Positions 1-8,606 of a stretch of 64,000 nucleotides of DNA are shown here, piece by piece. The translations under genes were made by a program, and so were the position numbers. The DNA lies in assembly GCF_900013425.1 (NCBI RefSeq), contig NZ_FBXK01000005.1:2480001-2544000 (forward strand), in the 5' to 3' direction. Position 1 is the first letter of the stretch. Every line of letters begins with the position of its first letter. The stretch comes from Sphingobium sp. Z007. GTDB taxonomy: Bacteria > Pseudomonadota > Alphaproteobacteria > Sphingomonadales > Sphingomonadaceae. Under the pieces are notes generated by a model. It was not told the origin of the DNA. It ran no database searches and saw nothing but the letters and a program-made list of their open reading frames with translations.

Positions 1-1
1 C

Positions 2-361
2 GAGGCGACCGTCTATTATGGCGCCAAATGGGTCAATGGCAGCTACGGCGCAGACGATTATACCGGCTATATCGACGTTACCGGCGTCGACCTGCGGATG
101 GACCTGGGCAAGCGTTTCGACATCGGCGTGCAGGCATCGGTGCAGCACGCGTGGAGCCGCGGCGCGGTGGCGTTCAGTGGCGGGCCGTCGGCAGGCGTCT
201 CCCCTGCGGCCAATGTCTGGATCAGCGCGGGCTATAACATCGCCGGTTATCGCGACCGCGATTTCGAGGATGATCGCTATACCCGTCGCGGTCCCTATGT
301 GACGATGCGGATGAAGTTCGATCGCAACGCTATCGCCGACTTGCTCGGGAAGGGCCGCTGA
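2..361 (+). CDS. C-terminal end of a large outer-membrane or surface protein (partial)
   Basis: The reading frame is open from the window edge and stops at 359-361, so only the last 119 residues are visible. They have an alternating pattern typical of beta-barrel strands (for example VDLRMDLGKRF, AANVWISAGYNIAGY, PYVTMRMKFD) and end in a short charged tail after the last strand. The end resembles the terminal barrel of very large DUF11-repeat surface proteins of sphingomonads; that likeness is from memory. Its stop overlaps the ATG of the next gene by one base (TGATG), so the two are probably co-translated. The function of the missing N-terminal part cannot be judged. Confidence 0.6.
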   Translation, partial: EATVYYGAKWVNGSYGADDYTGYIDVTGVDLRMDLGKRFDIGVQASVQHAWSRGAVAFSGGPSAGVSPAANVWISAGYNIAGYRDRDFEDDRYTRRGPYVTMRMKFDRNAIADLLGKGR

Positions 362-876
362 TGCGCCGGTTCGCCTTCCTGCTGCTCGCCGGGCTGTCCA
401 CGCCTGCTCTGGCCGATCCGATCTCGGCAACCAAGTCGGTGAGCATCATATCCGATCCTATGGGTAACCTCATCCCACGCGCCATTCCCGGCGCTGTGGT
501 CGATTACAGCGCGACCCTCGCCAATCCGCTCACAAACCTGGGCAAAGCGGTGCGCGGCATCGCGTTCGAGGATCAACTGCCCGCCAATGTCATCCTGCGC
601 GTCAGCGATCTCGGCGCAACCGGCAGCGGCCCGCTGGTCTTCACCAACGGCGCGATCGTGCTGGGTATCGGCGACAGCGGCCTGACTTACAGCTTCGCCG
701 GCCTTGGTAGCACGACCGACGGCATCGAATTCAGCAATGGGGCAAACTGGACCTACACGCCCGTCCCGGACGCCAATGGCTATGACGCCAATGTCCGCGC
801 CATCCGCGTTAAGCCCGTCACTACATTCAAGGCCGGTGGATCGTTCACCGTCCGTTTCCGCGTCAAACTGCGTTAA
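361..876 (+). CDS. Small secreted protein, DUF11-like fold
   Basis: A 171-residue protein with a clear signal peptide (MRRFAFLLLAGLSTPALA, cleavage after about residue 18). The mature part starts with DPISATKSVSIISDP and contains PGAVVDYSATLANP and GGSFTVRFRVKL, a pattern seen in DUF11/CARDB-like beta-sandwich repeats of surface proteins. It is translationally coupled to the large barrel protein before it and is probably its periplasmic or surface partner. No catalytic motif is visible. The specific role is unknown. Confidence 0.65.
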   Translation: MRRFAFLLLAGLSTPALADPISATKSVSIISDPMGNLIPRAIPGAVVDYSATLANPLTNLGKAVRGIAFEDQLPANVILRVSDLGATGSGPLVFTNGAIVLGIGDSGLTYSFAGLGSTTDGIEFSNGANWTYTPVPDANGYDANVRAIRVKPVTTFKAGGSFTVRFRVKLR

Positions 877-894
877 AAAGGGGGAAATCGAGAC

Positions 895-1560
895 ATGTCA
901 CCTGGAATGGAACCAGCGGCGATGCTGCCAATCGCCGCTGTCCCGATTGCCATCGCATCCATCGCTGCGTCATCGACGATCCCGATCGAGCGGCGGCGCG
1001 GCGAACGGGCGGCAACGGTTTTCACGATCGGCAAGATATCCTTCGACGGCCGCAGCCTGCCCTGCATGGTGCGCGACCTGTCGGAAGGGGGGATGCGCAT
1101 CCAATTGCCTGCCCCGCCGCCGCCGGGCGCGCGCGTCCTGATCGAAATGCGCGGCCTCGACCCGCGCCTCGCCCGCGTCCGTTGGGCGGTGGGACATGAA
1201 GCCGGCCTCAGTTTCGACCTGCGCTGCTGCCCGGCGGATATTTTCGCGGCGCGCACCAGCCGGTCGGGCCGGATCGCACGCCAGCCGCGCTTCCCGTTGC
1301 GCCGCGCCGTGCCGCTGCTGATCGACAACAGACCGATCCCCGCCATGATCGAGAATATTTCAGTCGGCGGTGCCCGACTCACCCTGTCCGAACCCCTGGA
1401 GGACGGTCGGCAGGGGGTGCTCGGCCTGACGCTCGGCGACCGCGATGGCGTGGCTGGCACCATCTGCTGGGCGCGCGACGACAGCTGCGGCTTTCGTTTT
1501 GTGCAGCCGATCAGCAGTGTCACACTGGCCGTGACGCTGGATAGCGTCGGCCTAAGCTAA
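895..1560 (+). CDS. Tandem PilZ-domain protein, probable c-di-GMP effector
   Basis: A 221-residue protein with two copies of the PilZ signature. Copy one has the arginine motif ERRRGERAA near residue 31 and DLSEGG near residue 61. Copy two has RQPRFPLRR near residue 126 and NISVGG near residue 154. In PilZ proteins the RxxxR and D/NxSxxG motifs bind cyclic di-GMP. The first 25 residues are hydrophobic and Ala/Ile-rich, which could be a membrane anchor or an over-long N-terminus; GGGGGAAA precedes the chosen ATG at a suitable distance. Its 3' end overlaps the convergent HPt gene by 4 nt. The downstream target is unknown. Confidence 0.85.
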   Translation: MSPGMEPAAMLPIAAVPIAIASIAASSTIPIERRRGERAATVFTIGKISFDGRSLPCMVRDLSEGGMRIQLPAPPPPGARVLIEMRGLDPRLARVRWAVGHEAGLSFDLRCCPADIFAARTSRSGRIARQPRFPLRRAVPLLIDNRPIPAMIENISVGGARLTLSEPLEDGRQGVLGLTLGDRDGVAGTICWARDDSCGFRFVQPISSVTLAVTLDSVGLS

Positions 1561-2135
1561 GCCAGCCAGCGGTTGATCGCGACCAGCGCGGTCCGGCTGT
1601 CACGCAGCGCCGCCGCCCGATCGCCCGTCCCCTGATCCACCGCCTGCCAGCTGGCGCTTGCGGCGGCAAAGCCCAATGTCCCCGCCAGCCCCGCCATTTT
1701 GTGGGCGTCGGCTTGGTCGGCACGGGCGATCGCCTGCTGCAACGCCACGCGCAGCCCTTGGACCAGCGGCATCAACGCCTCGCGTCCGAACATGGCCTCC
1801 ATGCGCACAAGGCGCTCACCATCAGGCGGCAGCCAGAGCCTGAACTGCGCGACCATTTGCTCGACCGGCTCATCGGGATCGACCCGCAGATCCGCCGGAT
1901 GTGCCCGATCCTCTGCCCCATCGCCCACAATCGCCACGATCGGATCCCGACGCACCGTCGGTAAGGGCGTCCCCGCTTTCAGCACCAGCAGGGACGCTTC
2001 CGCCAAGGCTTTTGCATCGTCGGGCTGAACTTCCCGCAAGTCCCATCCGGCGCTTTGCAATGCCCTGCCGATATCAGGATAAGTTAACGCTGTAGAAACA
2101 AAGATGACAGCCGATGTAGTTTGTGATTGCGACAT
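1557..2135 (-). CDS. HPt-domain phosphotransfer protein with receiver-like N-terminus
   Basis: A 192-residue protein. The C-terminal half is a four-helix HPt domain with the phospho-accepting histidine at residue 145 in DAHKMAGLAGTLG. The first ~70 residues (AVIFVSTAL, LLVLKAG, PIVAIVGDG) read like alternating strands and helices of a degraded receiver domain without the phospho-aspartate; this is my inference. HPt proteins shuttle phosphate between hybrid kinases and response regulators. It lies divergently next to a LuxR-type regulator and a hybrid kinase that has no HPt domain of its own, so it probably completes that relay. Confidence 0.8.
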   Translation of the reverse strand: MSQSQTTSAVIFVSTALTYPDIGRALQSAGWDLREVQPDDAKALAEASLLVLKAGTPLPTVRRDPIVAIVGDGAEDRAHPADLRVDPDEPVEQMVAQFRLWLPPDGERLVRMEAMFGREALMPLVQGLRVALQQAIARADQADAHKMAGLAGTLGFAAASASWQAVDQGTGDRAAALRDSRTALVAINRWLA

Positions 2136-2151
2136 GAATGAATTATAACAC

Positions 2152-2163
2152 GTTAGCGCTAAC
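2152..2163. promoter_or_regulatory. Perfect 12-bp palindrome in a divergent promoter region
   Basis: GTTAGCGCTAAC is a perfect palindrome in the 75-bp gap between the HPt gene (minus) and the LuxR-type response regulator (plus). It sits 17 bp upstream of the HPt start and 48 bp upstream of the regulator start. A further GATTAGCCC follows 5 bp later and shares TTAGC. It could be an operator for the response regulator itself; no direct evidence. Confidence 0.4.
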
Positions 2164-2210
2164 CAAGATTAGCCCATTCTTTATAGGATGGACAATGATA
2201 AGGCAGGTGG

Positions 2211-2867
2211 ATGGCGGAGACTGTGCCGGGCGGCCGCGTATTGATCGCGGATGATCATCCTTTGATCCGGGAGGGTCTGGCGCTTGCCGCCCGCGCGGCG
2301 ATGCCTGGCGTCACCGTCGATACAGCCGGCACGATCGGCGATGCTGTTGCAGCCTTGAAGCGCCACGCCAAATATCGGTTGATCCTGCTTGATTTCGTGC
2401 TGCCCGACGCGCGCGGCTTTTCCGGCTTTCTGCAATTGCAGCATGAAGCCGGCCGGATACCGATCGCCATGATCTCTGCCAATGAAAACCCCACTCTGGT
2501 GGAAAGCGCCCGCGCCTTGGGCGCTGCGGGTTTCCTGCACAAAACCAGGCCGTTTGACGATCTGGCGCGGGATATAAAGAAGCTGGCGGAAGGACAGACC
2601 AGTTTTCCGGCCGTGGACGCCGGGGTGGCCCCGTCCGCATTGCGCGACCGGATCGCCAGCCTGTCCGGGGCACAGTTGCGCGTGCTGATCGCGCTGTCCG
2701 ACGGGCGGCTTAACAAACAGATCGCCGCCGACTTGGCCGTGTCGGAAGCCACGGTAAAGGCGCATATGACGGCGATCTTCCGCAAGCTCGACGTCGGAAA
2801 CCGCGCCCAGGCGCTGCTTGCGGTGCAACCCCTGCTGGGCATCGTCACGGCTGATCGCTCCACATGA
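2211..2867 (+). CDS. LuxR/NarL-type response regulator
   Basis: A 218-residue protein with an N-terminal receiver domain: acidic pair D14/D15 (LIADDHP), phospho-acceptor D61 (LILLDFVLPD) and K111 (GFLHKTRP). The C-terminal helix-turn-helix (about 150-210) has the LuxR pattern, with NKQIAADLAVSEATVKAHM as the DNA-contacting part. It is expected to regulate transcription when phosphorylated. The end overlaps the hybrid kinase by 4 nt (ATGA), so the two are co-translated and are very probably partners in the same relay. Confidence 0.93.
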   Translation: MAETVPGGRVLIADDHPLIREGLALAARAAMPGVTVDTAGTIGDAVAALKRHAKYRLILLDFVLPDARGFSGFLQLQHEAGRIPIAMISANENPTLVESARALGAAGFLHKTRPFDDLARDIKKLAEGQTSFPAVDAGVAPSALRDRIASLSGAQLRVLIALSDGRLNKQIAADLAVSEATVKAHMTAIFRKLDVGNRAQALLAVQPLLGIVTADRST

Positions 2868-5368
2868 ACGGCGTCGCGCCCCGGCCGCCCAGCGCATCGC
2901 CCTTCGTACTGGCTGCGCTGGTCGTTCCGCTGGTGCTGGCGGCGCTCCTTTTCTGGTTGGGGGGCGAATATGGCCGCTGGAACGGCCTGCGCGAGGATGC
3001 CGACCAATCCTTTGCGCGGCGCGTCCTGTTGATCGACATATTGTCGAACATGCGCGCCGCTGAATCCAGCCAGCGCGGTTATGTCATTACCAACGACCCG
3101 GAGTTTCGCGCCCGATACACCGAATGGCACGCCCAAATCCAGCGCCGCTTCGCCAGCGCGGACGCGCTCTACCGCGACGAACCATCGCACCGCACCGGCT
3201 TCGACAATCTGCGCCGCCTCGCCGACGCCAAGATCGCCGAAATGGACGAAGTCCTGCGCCTTTATGCCAGCGAAGGTCCCCAAGCCGCACGCCAGCGGGT
3301 CGCCGATGGCGAGGGTAAGCGGCTGATGAGCCGCCTACAATTCCAACTCGACCGCGTGATCCGGGCCGAGCAGCGGATCGGCGAGGCGCGTGTCGTCGCC
3401 TATCGCAACCGCACCGAAACGCTGCAGCGGGTGATGTGGATTCTCGTTGCGGTCAGCAGCCTGTCGCTGGCGATCGCGCTGCTGGGACTATGGCGCCAGC
3501 GGGTGTCGCAATATCATGTCGAATTGCGCGGGTTCGAAGCGGCGCGACGTAACGAAACCATCCTCGACAGCACGATCGACCCGATCATCATCGTCAACCC
3601 CAGCGGGAGCATCGAAACCATCAACCAGGCGGCGAGCCGGATGCTGGGCTATGAGGGCACCAGCCTCGCCCGCCGCGATTTCGACCTCATTTCCGACATA
3701 GCGCCCGGCATTGGCAGCTTCCTCGACCGCATCGGTCTGGTCGATGGCCAACTGCGCACGCCCTATTGGACCGACCGACAGGTCCGGCATCAGAATGGCC
3801 GGATGCTGCCGGTCGATATCGCGCTGGGCGTCATGCCTCTTCCAGATGGTGACCATATCGTCGTCTCGCTGCGCGATATCGTCGAACGCAAGCGCGTAGA
3901 AAGGCTCAAGGATGACCTGATCTCCACCGTCAGCCATGAATTGCGCACGCCGCTGACGTCGATCGTCGGCGCGCTGGGCCTGTTGCGGCTGGATGCCGGC
4001 AATCGGCTCGACCCGGAATCGGCAGGTCTCGTCACCATCGCTGAAAATAATGCGCAGCGGCTGATCCGGCTGATCAACGACATGCTCGACATCGACCGCA
4101 TCGATTCGGGCAAGCTGCGCATGACGCTGACGCCGATCGACCTTCACCATGTCGTGCTGCGCGCCTGCGACGACAATGGCGGCCTGGTCCGATCCGCCGG
4201 CGCCGTGCTGGACCGCGCCGTGGCGGACGAAACGCTGATGGTCCAGGGCGACGAGGAACGGTTGCTGCAGGTCATCACCAATCTGTTGTCCAACGCCGCC
4301 AAAATATCGTCTGAAGGGAGCCGCATCGCCGTCGGCCTCATGCGCAGCGAGGATGGCTGTCGCGCCATCGTCTATGTCGATGATGAGGGCGCGGGCATCC
4401 CGGATGAATTTCGCGGGCGCATCTTCGGCCGGTTCGAGCGCGCAGCCAGCGATGAAGCGGCGCCGGGCACGGGGCTGGGGCTGGCTATCGCCCGCGAAAT
4501 CGTGACTCAGCATGGCGGCGAATTATGGTTCGAGGATCGGCCCGGCAGCGGCACTCGCTTCGCCTTCACGCTGCCGGTCATGCTGCCCGTCACGCTGCCC
4601 CGCACCGATCCGGGCGACCGATCGAAAGGGCCTCGCATCCTGATTTGCGAGGGCAATCCAGCCGTCGCTCGCCTGCTGCAATCGCAACTGACCGACGAAG
4701 GCTATGCCAGCCACGTCGTCGCCAACGCGGTCGCCGCCCGCGCAGCGATTGCGACCCATGGCTATAATCTGCTGCTGCTCGACATGGCGCTGGACGACGC
4801 AGATGCGTTCCATTTCGCCCGCGAAGTCCGACGGCTCGAAAGCCCCGAAAAACTCTCGATCCTGATGGTGTCGGCGCATGGTGGCGATGCAGCGACGCCG
4901 CTGTCGCTCGATCTGATCGACTGGATCGACAAGCCGATCGATCCGGGCCGGCTAAAGGCTGCTATCGCCGCATCCTTCCGCCATTCGGGCATCGAACAGC
5001 CGACCGTGCTGCATCTCGACGACGATCAGGACACGCTTGAAATCACCGCCGCCGCGCTCAAGGGCATCGCCTATATGCTCAAGGCCACGACCCTGGCCGA
5101 CGCGCGCGCGCTGCTGCGGGTGGAAACGCCGCATCTGGCGATCCTGGACGTGCATCTGGAGGAAGGATTGGGCCTCGACCTGTTGCCCGATCTGGTGGAC
5201 GAAAGGGGCGTCGCCATCCCGACCATCATCTATTCGGCGCATGACATCGACGTGGAGATTGCGGGCCAGATCGACGCCGTGCTGGTCAAGTCCCGCACCT
5301 CACTGCCTGATCTCAAGGCGACGGTGCGCCGGGTCGTTGCGACCCGCCACGCCAATGGAGAGGGATAG
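2864..5368 (+). CDS. CHASE3-PAS hybrid sensor histidine kinase with two receiver domains
   Basis: An 834-residue inner-membrane kinase. Order: TM helix (about 15-35), a periplasmic CHASE3-type region with the typical SQRGYVITNDPEF, second TM helix (about 193-212), PAS domain (about 228-340), HisKA with the phospho-His near 358 in SHELRTPLTS, HATPase with the N-box NLLSNAAK and G-rich GTGLGLAI, then two C-terminal receivers (about 592-710 and 716-830). The first receiver has CEGNP where an acidic pair is expected, but keeps LLLLDMAL near 641. The second has LHLDDDQ and AILDVHL near 761. There is no HPt domain. It overlaps genes on both sides and forms a three-gene relay operon with them. Confidence 0.93.
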   Translation: MNGVAPRPPSASPFVLAALVVPLVLAALLFWLGGEYGRWNGLREDADQSFARRVLLIDILSNMRAAESSQRGYVITNDPEFRARYTEWHAQIQRRFASADALYRDEPSHRTGFDNLRRLADAKIAEMDEVLRLYASEGPQAARQRVADGEGKRLMSRLQFQLDRVIRAEQRIGEARVVAYRNRTETLQRVMWILVAVSSLSLAIALLGLWRQRVSQYHVELRGFEAARRNETILDSTIDPIIIVNPSGSIETINQAASRMLGYEGTSLARRDFDLISDIAPGIGSFLDRIGLVDGQLRTPYWTDRQVRHQNGRMLPVDIALGVMPLPDGDHIVVSLRDIVERKRVERLKDDLISTVSHELRTPLTSIVGALGLLRLDAGNRLDPESAGLVTIAENNAQRLIRLINDMLDIDRIDSGKLRMTLTPIDLHHVVLRACDDNGGLVRSAGAVLDRAVADETLMVQGDEERLLQVITNLLSNAAKISSEGSRIAVGLMRSEDGCRAIVYVDDEGAGIPDEFRGRIFGRFERAASDEAAPGTGLGLAIAREIVTQHGGELWFEDRPGSGTRFAFTLPVMLPVTLPRTDPGDRSKGPRILICEGNPAVARLLQSQLTDEGYASHVVANAVAARAAIATHGYNLLLLDMALDDADAFHFAREVRRLESPEKLSILMVSAHGGDAATPLSLDLIDWIDKPIDPGRLKAAIAASFRHSGIEQPTVLHLDDDQDTLEITAAALKGIAYMLKATTLADARALLRVETPHLAILDVHLEEGLGLDLLPDLVDERGVAIPTIIYSAHDIDVEIAGQIDAVLVKSRTSLPDLKATVRRVVATRHANGEG

Positions 5369-5754
5369 TGAGCGAGGCCGATCGACTGCGCATCCTCTAT
5401 GTCGATGATGACAAGGATATTCGCCACATCGTCAAATTGTCGCTGGCGCTCGATCCCGCGATCGAACTGCGGCTGTGCGCCGATGGCGCGCAAGCGCTGG
5501 AGGCCGCCGCCACCGACCATTGGCGACCCGACCTTGTCATGCTCGATGTCATGATGCCCCGCATGGACGGTCCCACGCTGATGATCGCACTGCGCGGGAT
5601 GCCAGGCTTTGCGAAAACGCCCTTTGTCTTCGTCACCGCCCGCGCCCGCGAAGCCGACGTGCAAAGCTATTATGCGGCCGGGGCCAGGGGCGTGATCCTC
5701 AAACCCTTCAACCCGCTGACCTTGGCCGACAGCGTGCGAACACTGGTCGGCTGA
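5368..5754 (+). CDS. Stand-alone CheY-like response regulator
   Basis: A 128-residue single receiver domain. All key residues are present: the acidic cluster D13-D15 in YVDDDKD, phospho-acceptor D60 in LVMLDVMMPRMDG, T90 in FVFVTAR and K112 in VILKPFNP. No output domain. The GTG start shares one base with the stop of the hybrid kinase (TAGTG). Such proteins relay phosphate or act by protein contact. In this setting it is a likely receiver in the hybrid kinase/HPt relay. Confidence 0.92.
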   Translation: MSEADRLRILYVDDDKDIRHIVKLSLALDPAIELRLCADGAQALEAAATDHWRPDLVMLDVMMPRMDGPTLMIALRGMPGFAKTPFVFVTARAREADVQSYYAAGARGVILKPFNPLTLADSVRTLVG

Positions 5755-5766
5755 ACCACTACCCTG

Positions 5767-7791
5767 TCAGGCGTCGACCAGATGCCGGGCGCGCATCAGG
5801 GCGCTGGCGTCCGGCGCGCGGCCCAGAAACGCCCTGAACGAGTCCATCGGATCTCGACTGTCGCCTGCCGCCAATATCTCATCGCGGAACCGGGTGGCGA
5901 GGGTGGAATCGAAAATGTCGCCCGCCGCCACAAACGCCTCGAACGCGTCGGCGTCCAGCGCCTCCGACCAGGCATAACTATAATAGGCGCTGGCATAGCC
6001 ACCATCGAAGATATGGGTAAAATAGGGGAAGCGATGCCGCAGCCCGATTTCCGGCGGCATCCCCAGCCGCTCCAGTTCCGCCGCGACGAAGGCGCGCGGA
6101 TCGGCCGATGCGTCGCTCGATCGATGCATGGCCAGATCGACCAGCGCGCAGCTTATCAGTTCCACCGTCGCAAAACCCTGGCCATAGGATTCGGCCTTGC
6201 GGATCGCGTCGATCAGCGCGTCGGGCACGCCAAAGCCCGACAAGACGTCACGGCTCACGATCCAGTTTTCCATAAATTTGCTGGGAAACTCCACAAAGTC
6301 CCGCGCTACCGCCGTGCCCGACTGGCTGGGATAGGTAACGCGCGAGAGCAGACCGTGCAGCGCATGGCCGAACTCATGGAACAGGGTGCGCGCCTCGTCG
6401 ATCGACAGCCGTGTCGCGGCGGTATCGGGCGGCGGCGCGGCGGCGAAATTGGCGACCAGATAGACGACCGGGCGCACGTCGCCGTCCATTGCTTCCTGCA
6501 CGCACAGGCTGCCCATCCAGGCGCCGCCATGTTTTCCCAGCCGCGCCAGATAGTCGGTGAACAATAGGCCGACCGGCGCGCCCGCCGCATCGCCCACTTC
6601 CCAGGCCGATACGTCGGGATGATAGCCCGCTATGTCGGCCCGGCGCGTGAACGTCAGGCCATAAAGGCGCGCGGCCGTGCCGAAAGCCGCCTGCCGCACT
6701 GCGTCCAGCCGCAAATGGTCCGCCACCGCCCCGCCGTCCAAGGCATAGCGGTCGCGCCGCACCCGTTCCGCATAATAGCGCCAGTCCCAGGGCGCGAGCG
6801 CAAAGCCGCCGCCCTCCGCATCAATCAGCGCTTGCAGTTCGGCCGCTTCCTCGGCGGCGCGCCGCTTGCCTGGTTCCCACAGCTGGGCGAGCAGGTCGGC
6901 GGCGGCGGCCGGATCATGCGCCATACTGTCTTCCAGCGCATAATGAGCGTGGTCGGCATAGCCCAGCAGCGCCGCTCGCTCCTGCCGCAGCGCCAGCGTC
7001 TCCGCGATCACCGGCCAATTGTCATGCGCCCCGCCATCGCAGCGATCGGTAAAGGCGCGCCACAGCGCCTCACGCAGGTCGCGCCGCGCTGAAAAGGTAA
7101 GGAAACTCTCATAATCGGTGCGGTCGAGCGTCACATGATAGCGCCCCGCCTGCCCCTTCGCCGCCGCGCGCCCGGCCGCCACATCGCACAGGCCCGACGG
7201 CAGCCCGGCCAGATCGTCCGGGCCAATGTCCAGCACCCAGTCCCCCGTCGCCGCCAGCACATTATGGCCGAACTGCACCGCCAGCGCCGAGAGCCGCGTG
7301 TCAATCGCGGCGAACCGTTCTTTCTGCGCGGGCGCAAGTTCCGCCCCGCCCCGCCGGAAGCCGGCATGGCTGCTTTCCACCAAACGTATCTGTTCCGCCG
7401 TCAGTCCCATGTCATGGCGGCCCGCATGGACCGCCGCGACCTTCGCCGCGATCGCGGCGTCATGGCTGATCGCGGTCCCATGGGCGCTCAGCATGGCCGA
7501 CACCTGCCCCTCGATGGCGCGGATGCCGGGCGTTCCTTGCGCCGACGATAATGTCCAGAACAGCCGGCGCACCCGCGCCAGCGGCGCACCCGACCGCTCC
7601 AGCGCGGCGATCACCGTGTCAAAGGTCGCAGGCGCGCTTCCTTGCGCAATCGCGGCGATTTCGTCCCGATGCCAGGCCATCGCCGTCTCGAACGCAGGCA
7701 GGAAATCGTCTTCCCGCACCTGGTCAAAGGGCGGCGCGCCCAGCGGTCCGTCCCAGGGTTGCAGCAAGGCGTTGGCATGGGCGTCAGTCAA
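5767..7791 (-). CDS. M3-family zinc metallopeptidase (oligopeptidase A / Dcp type)
   Basis: A soluble oligopeptidase of the thimet family, about 674 residues, close to the usual length. The zinc site FHEFGHALHGLLS is near residue 470, with the downstream Glu in a conserved helix. No signal peptide, so probably cytoplasmic, where the family degrades short peptides and signal-peptide fragments. I chose the TTG at 7791 because an ACGAGG lies 9 nt upstream and the start then overlaps the preceding stop by 8 nt; another TTG at 7845 would extend the protein by 18 residues. It is the last gene of a three-gene operon with two transglutaminase-like proteins. Confidence 0.9.
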   Translation of the reverse strand: MTDAHANALLQPWDGPLGAPPFDQVREDDFLPAFETAMAWHRDEIAAIAQGSAPATFDTVIAALERSGAPLARVRRLFWTLSSAQGTPGIRAIEGQVSAMLSAHGTAISHDAAIAAKVAAVHAGRHDMGLTAEQIRLVESSHAGFRRGGAELAPAQKERFAAIDTRLSALAVQFGHNVLAATGDWVLDIGPDDLAGLPSGLCDVAAGRAAAKGQAGRYHVTLDRTDYESFLTFSARRDLREALWRAFTDRCDGGAHDNWPVIAETLALRQERAALLGYADHAHYALEDSMAHDPAAAADLLAQLWEPGKRRAAEEAAELQALIDAEGGGFALAPWDWRYYAERVRRDRYALDGGAVADHLRLDAVRQAAFGTAARLYGLTFTRRADIAGYHPDVSAWEVGDAAGAPVGLLFTDYLARLGKHGGAWMGSLCVQEAMDGDVRPVVYLVANFAAAPPPDTAATRLSIDEARTLFHEFGHALHGLLSRVTYPSQSGTAVARDFVEFPSKFMENWIVSRDVLSGFGVPDALIDAIRKAESYGQGFATVELISCALVDLAMHRSSDASADPRAFVAAELERLGMPPEIGLRHRFPYFTHIFDGGYASAYYSYAWSEALDADAFEAFVAAGDIFDSTLATRFRDEILAAGDSRDPMDSFRAFLGRAPDASALMRARHLVDA

Positions 7792-8599
7792 TCGATTGGA
7801 CCTCGTCAGTATGGACTTCGAACCGCACCAGATTCGCCGGACCAAAGGCGGTGGTCAAGGCGACATCGGTCGCGTCGCGCCCGCGCGCCATTAAAATCCG
7901 GCCGATGCGCGGCATGTTGTGACGGGCGTCATGGGTGTACCATTCGCCGTCGATATAGACATCAAACCAGGCGCTGAAATCCATCGGCGCATCGACCGGC
8001 GGGATGCCGATATCGCCCAGATAGCCGGTGCAATAGCGCGCGGGGATATTCATGCAACGGCACAGCGTGACGGCGAGATGAGCGAAGTCGCGGCACACCC
8101 CCTGCCGTTCCTGATAGGCGTTCCAGGCGGTCTTGTCCGCCCGCGCATGATGATAGCCGAACTCGATATGGTTGTGCACGAAATCGACGATCGCATCGAC
8201 CCGCGCCCGCGCCGATGTGTAATGCGCGAAATTGCCCCACGCGACCGCCATCAGCCGGTCGGTCTCGCAATAGCGGCTGCCCAGCAGGAACGGCATGACC
8301 GCGTCGGGCAGATCCTCGACCGCCATTTGCGGCCCGTCGGGCGCGCGCGCATCGGGCAATCCGCTGTCCTCGATCACGAAGTCGCAGGACAAGGTGACCC
8401 CGCCCGCCGGTATGGCCAGGCGAGTGGCGACATTCCCGAACCCATCCTCGAAATGATAGAGCGGGATATCGGGGTCGGCCATCAGTCGCTGCGGCGTGCG
8501 CAGATCCTGATGGCGCGAGGGATGAAGGCTCAGCATCGCCATCATCGCCGTCTTCGTTCCGGTCTCGAACCTTATATCATATCCGCAGCGAATCAGCAT
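7784..8599 (-). CDS. Transglutaminase-like protein, catalytic His apparently replaced
   Basis: About 271 residues. It has a transglutaminase/protease-like core with the nucleophile motif RQGVCRDFAH (Cys near 169) and an Asp-containing HDARHN. At the position where the family normally has HAW the sequence is DFSAWF (near 208), so the His of the Cys-His-Asp triad seems to be Ser. A start at 8599 (MLIRCGYDIRFE) matches the family N-terminus better than the longer reading frame reaching 8692, which would overlap the preceding gene. It lies 7 nt after another transglutaminase gene. It may be a peptidase, a cross-linker or a non-catalytic relative. Confidence 0.8.
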   Translation of the reverse strand: MLIRCGYDIRFETGTKTAMMAMLSLHPSRHQDLRTPQRLMADPDIPLYHFEDGFGNVATRLAIPAGGVTLSCDFVIEDSGLPDARAPDGPQMAVEDLPDAVMPFLLGSRYCETDRLMAVAWGNFAHYTSARARVDAIVDFVHNHIEFGYHHARADKTAWNAYQERQGVCRDFAHLAVTLCRCMNIPARYCTGYLGDIGIPPVDAPMDFSAWFDVYIDGEWYTHDARHNMPRIGRILMARGRDATDVALTTAFGPANLVRFEVHTDEVQSID

Positions 8600-8606
8600 C
8601 TTGAGG

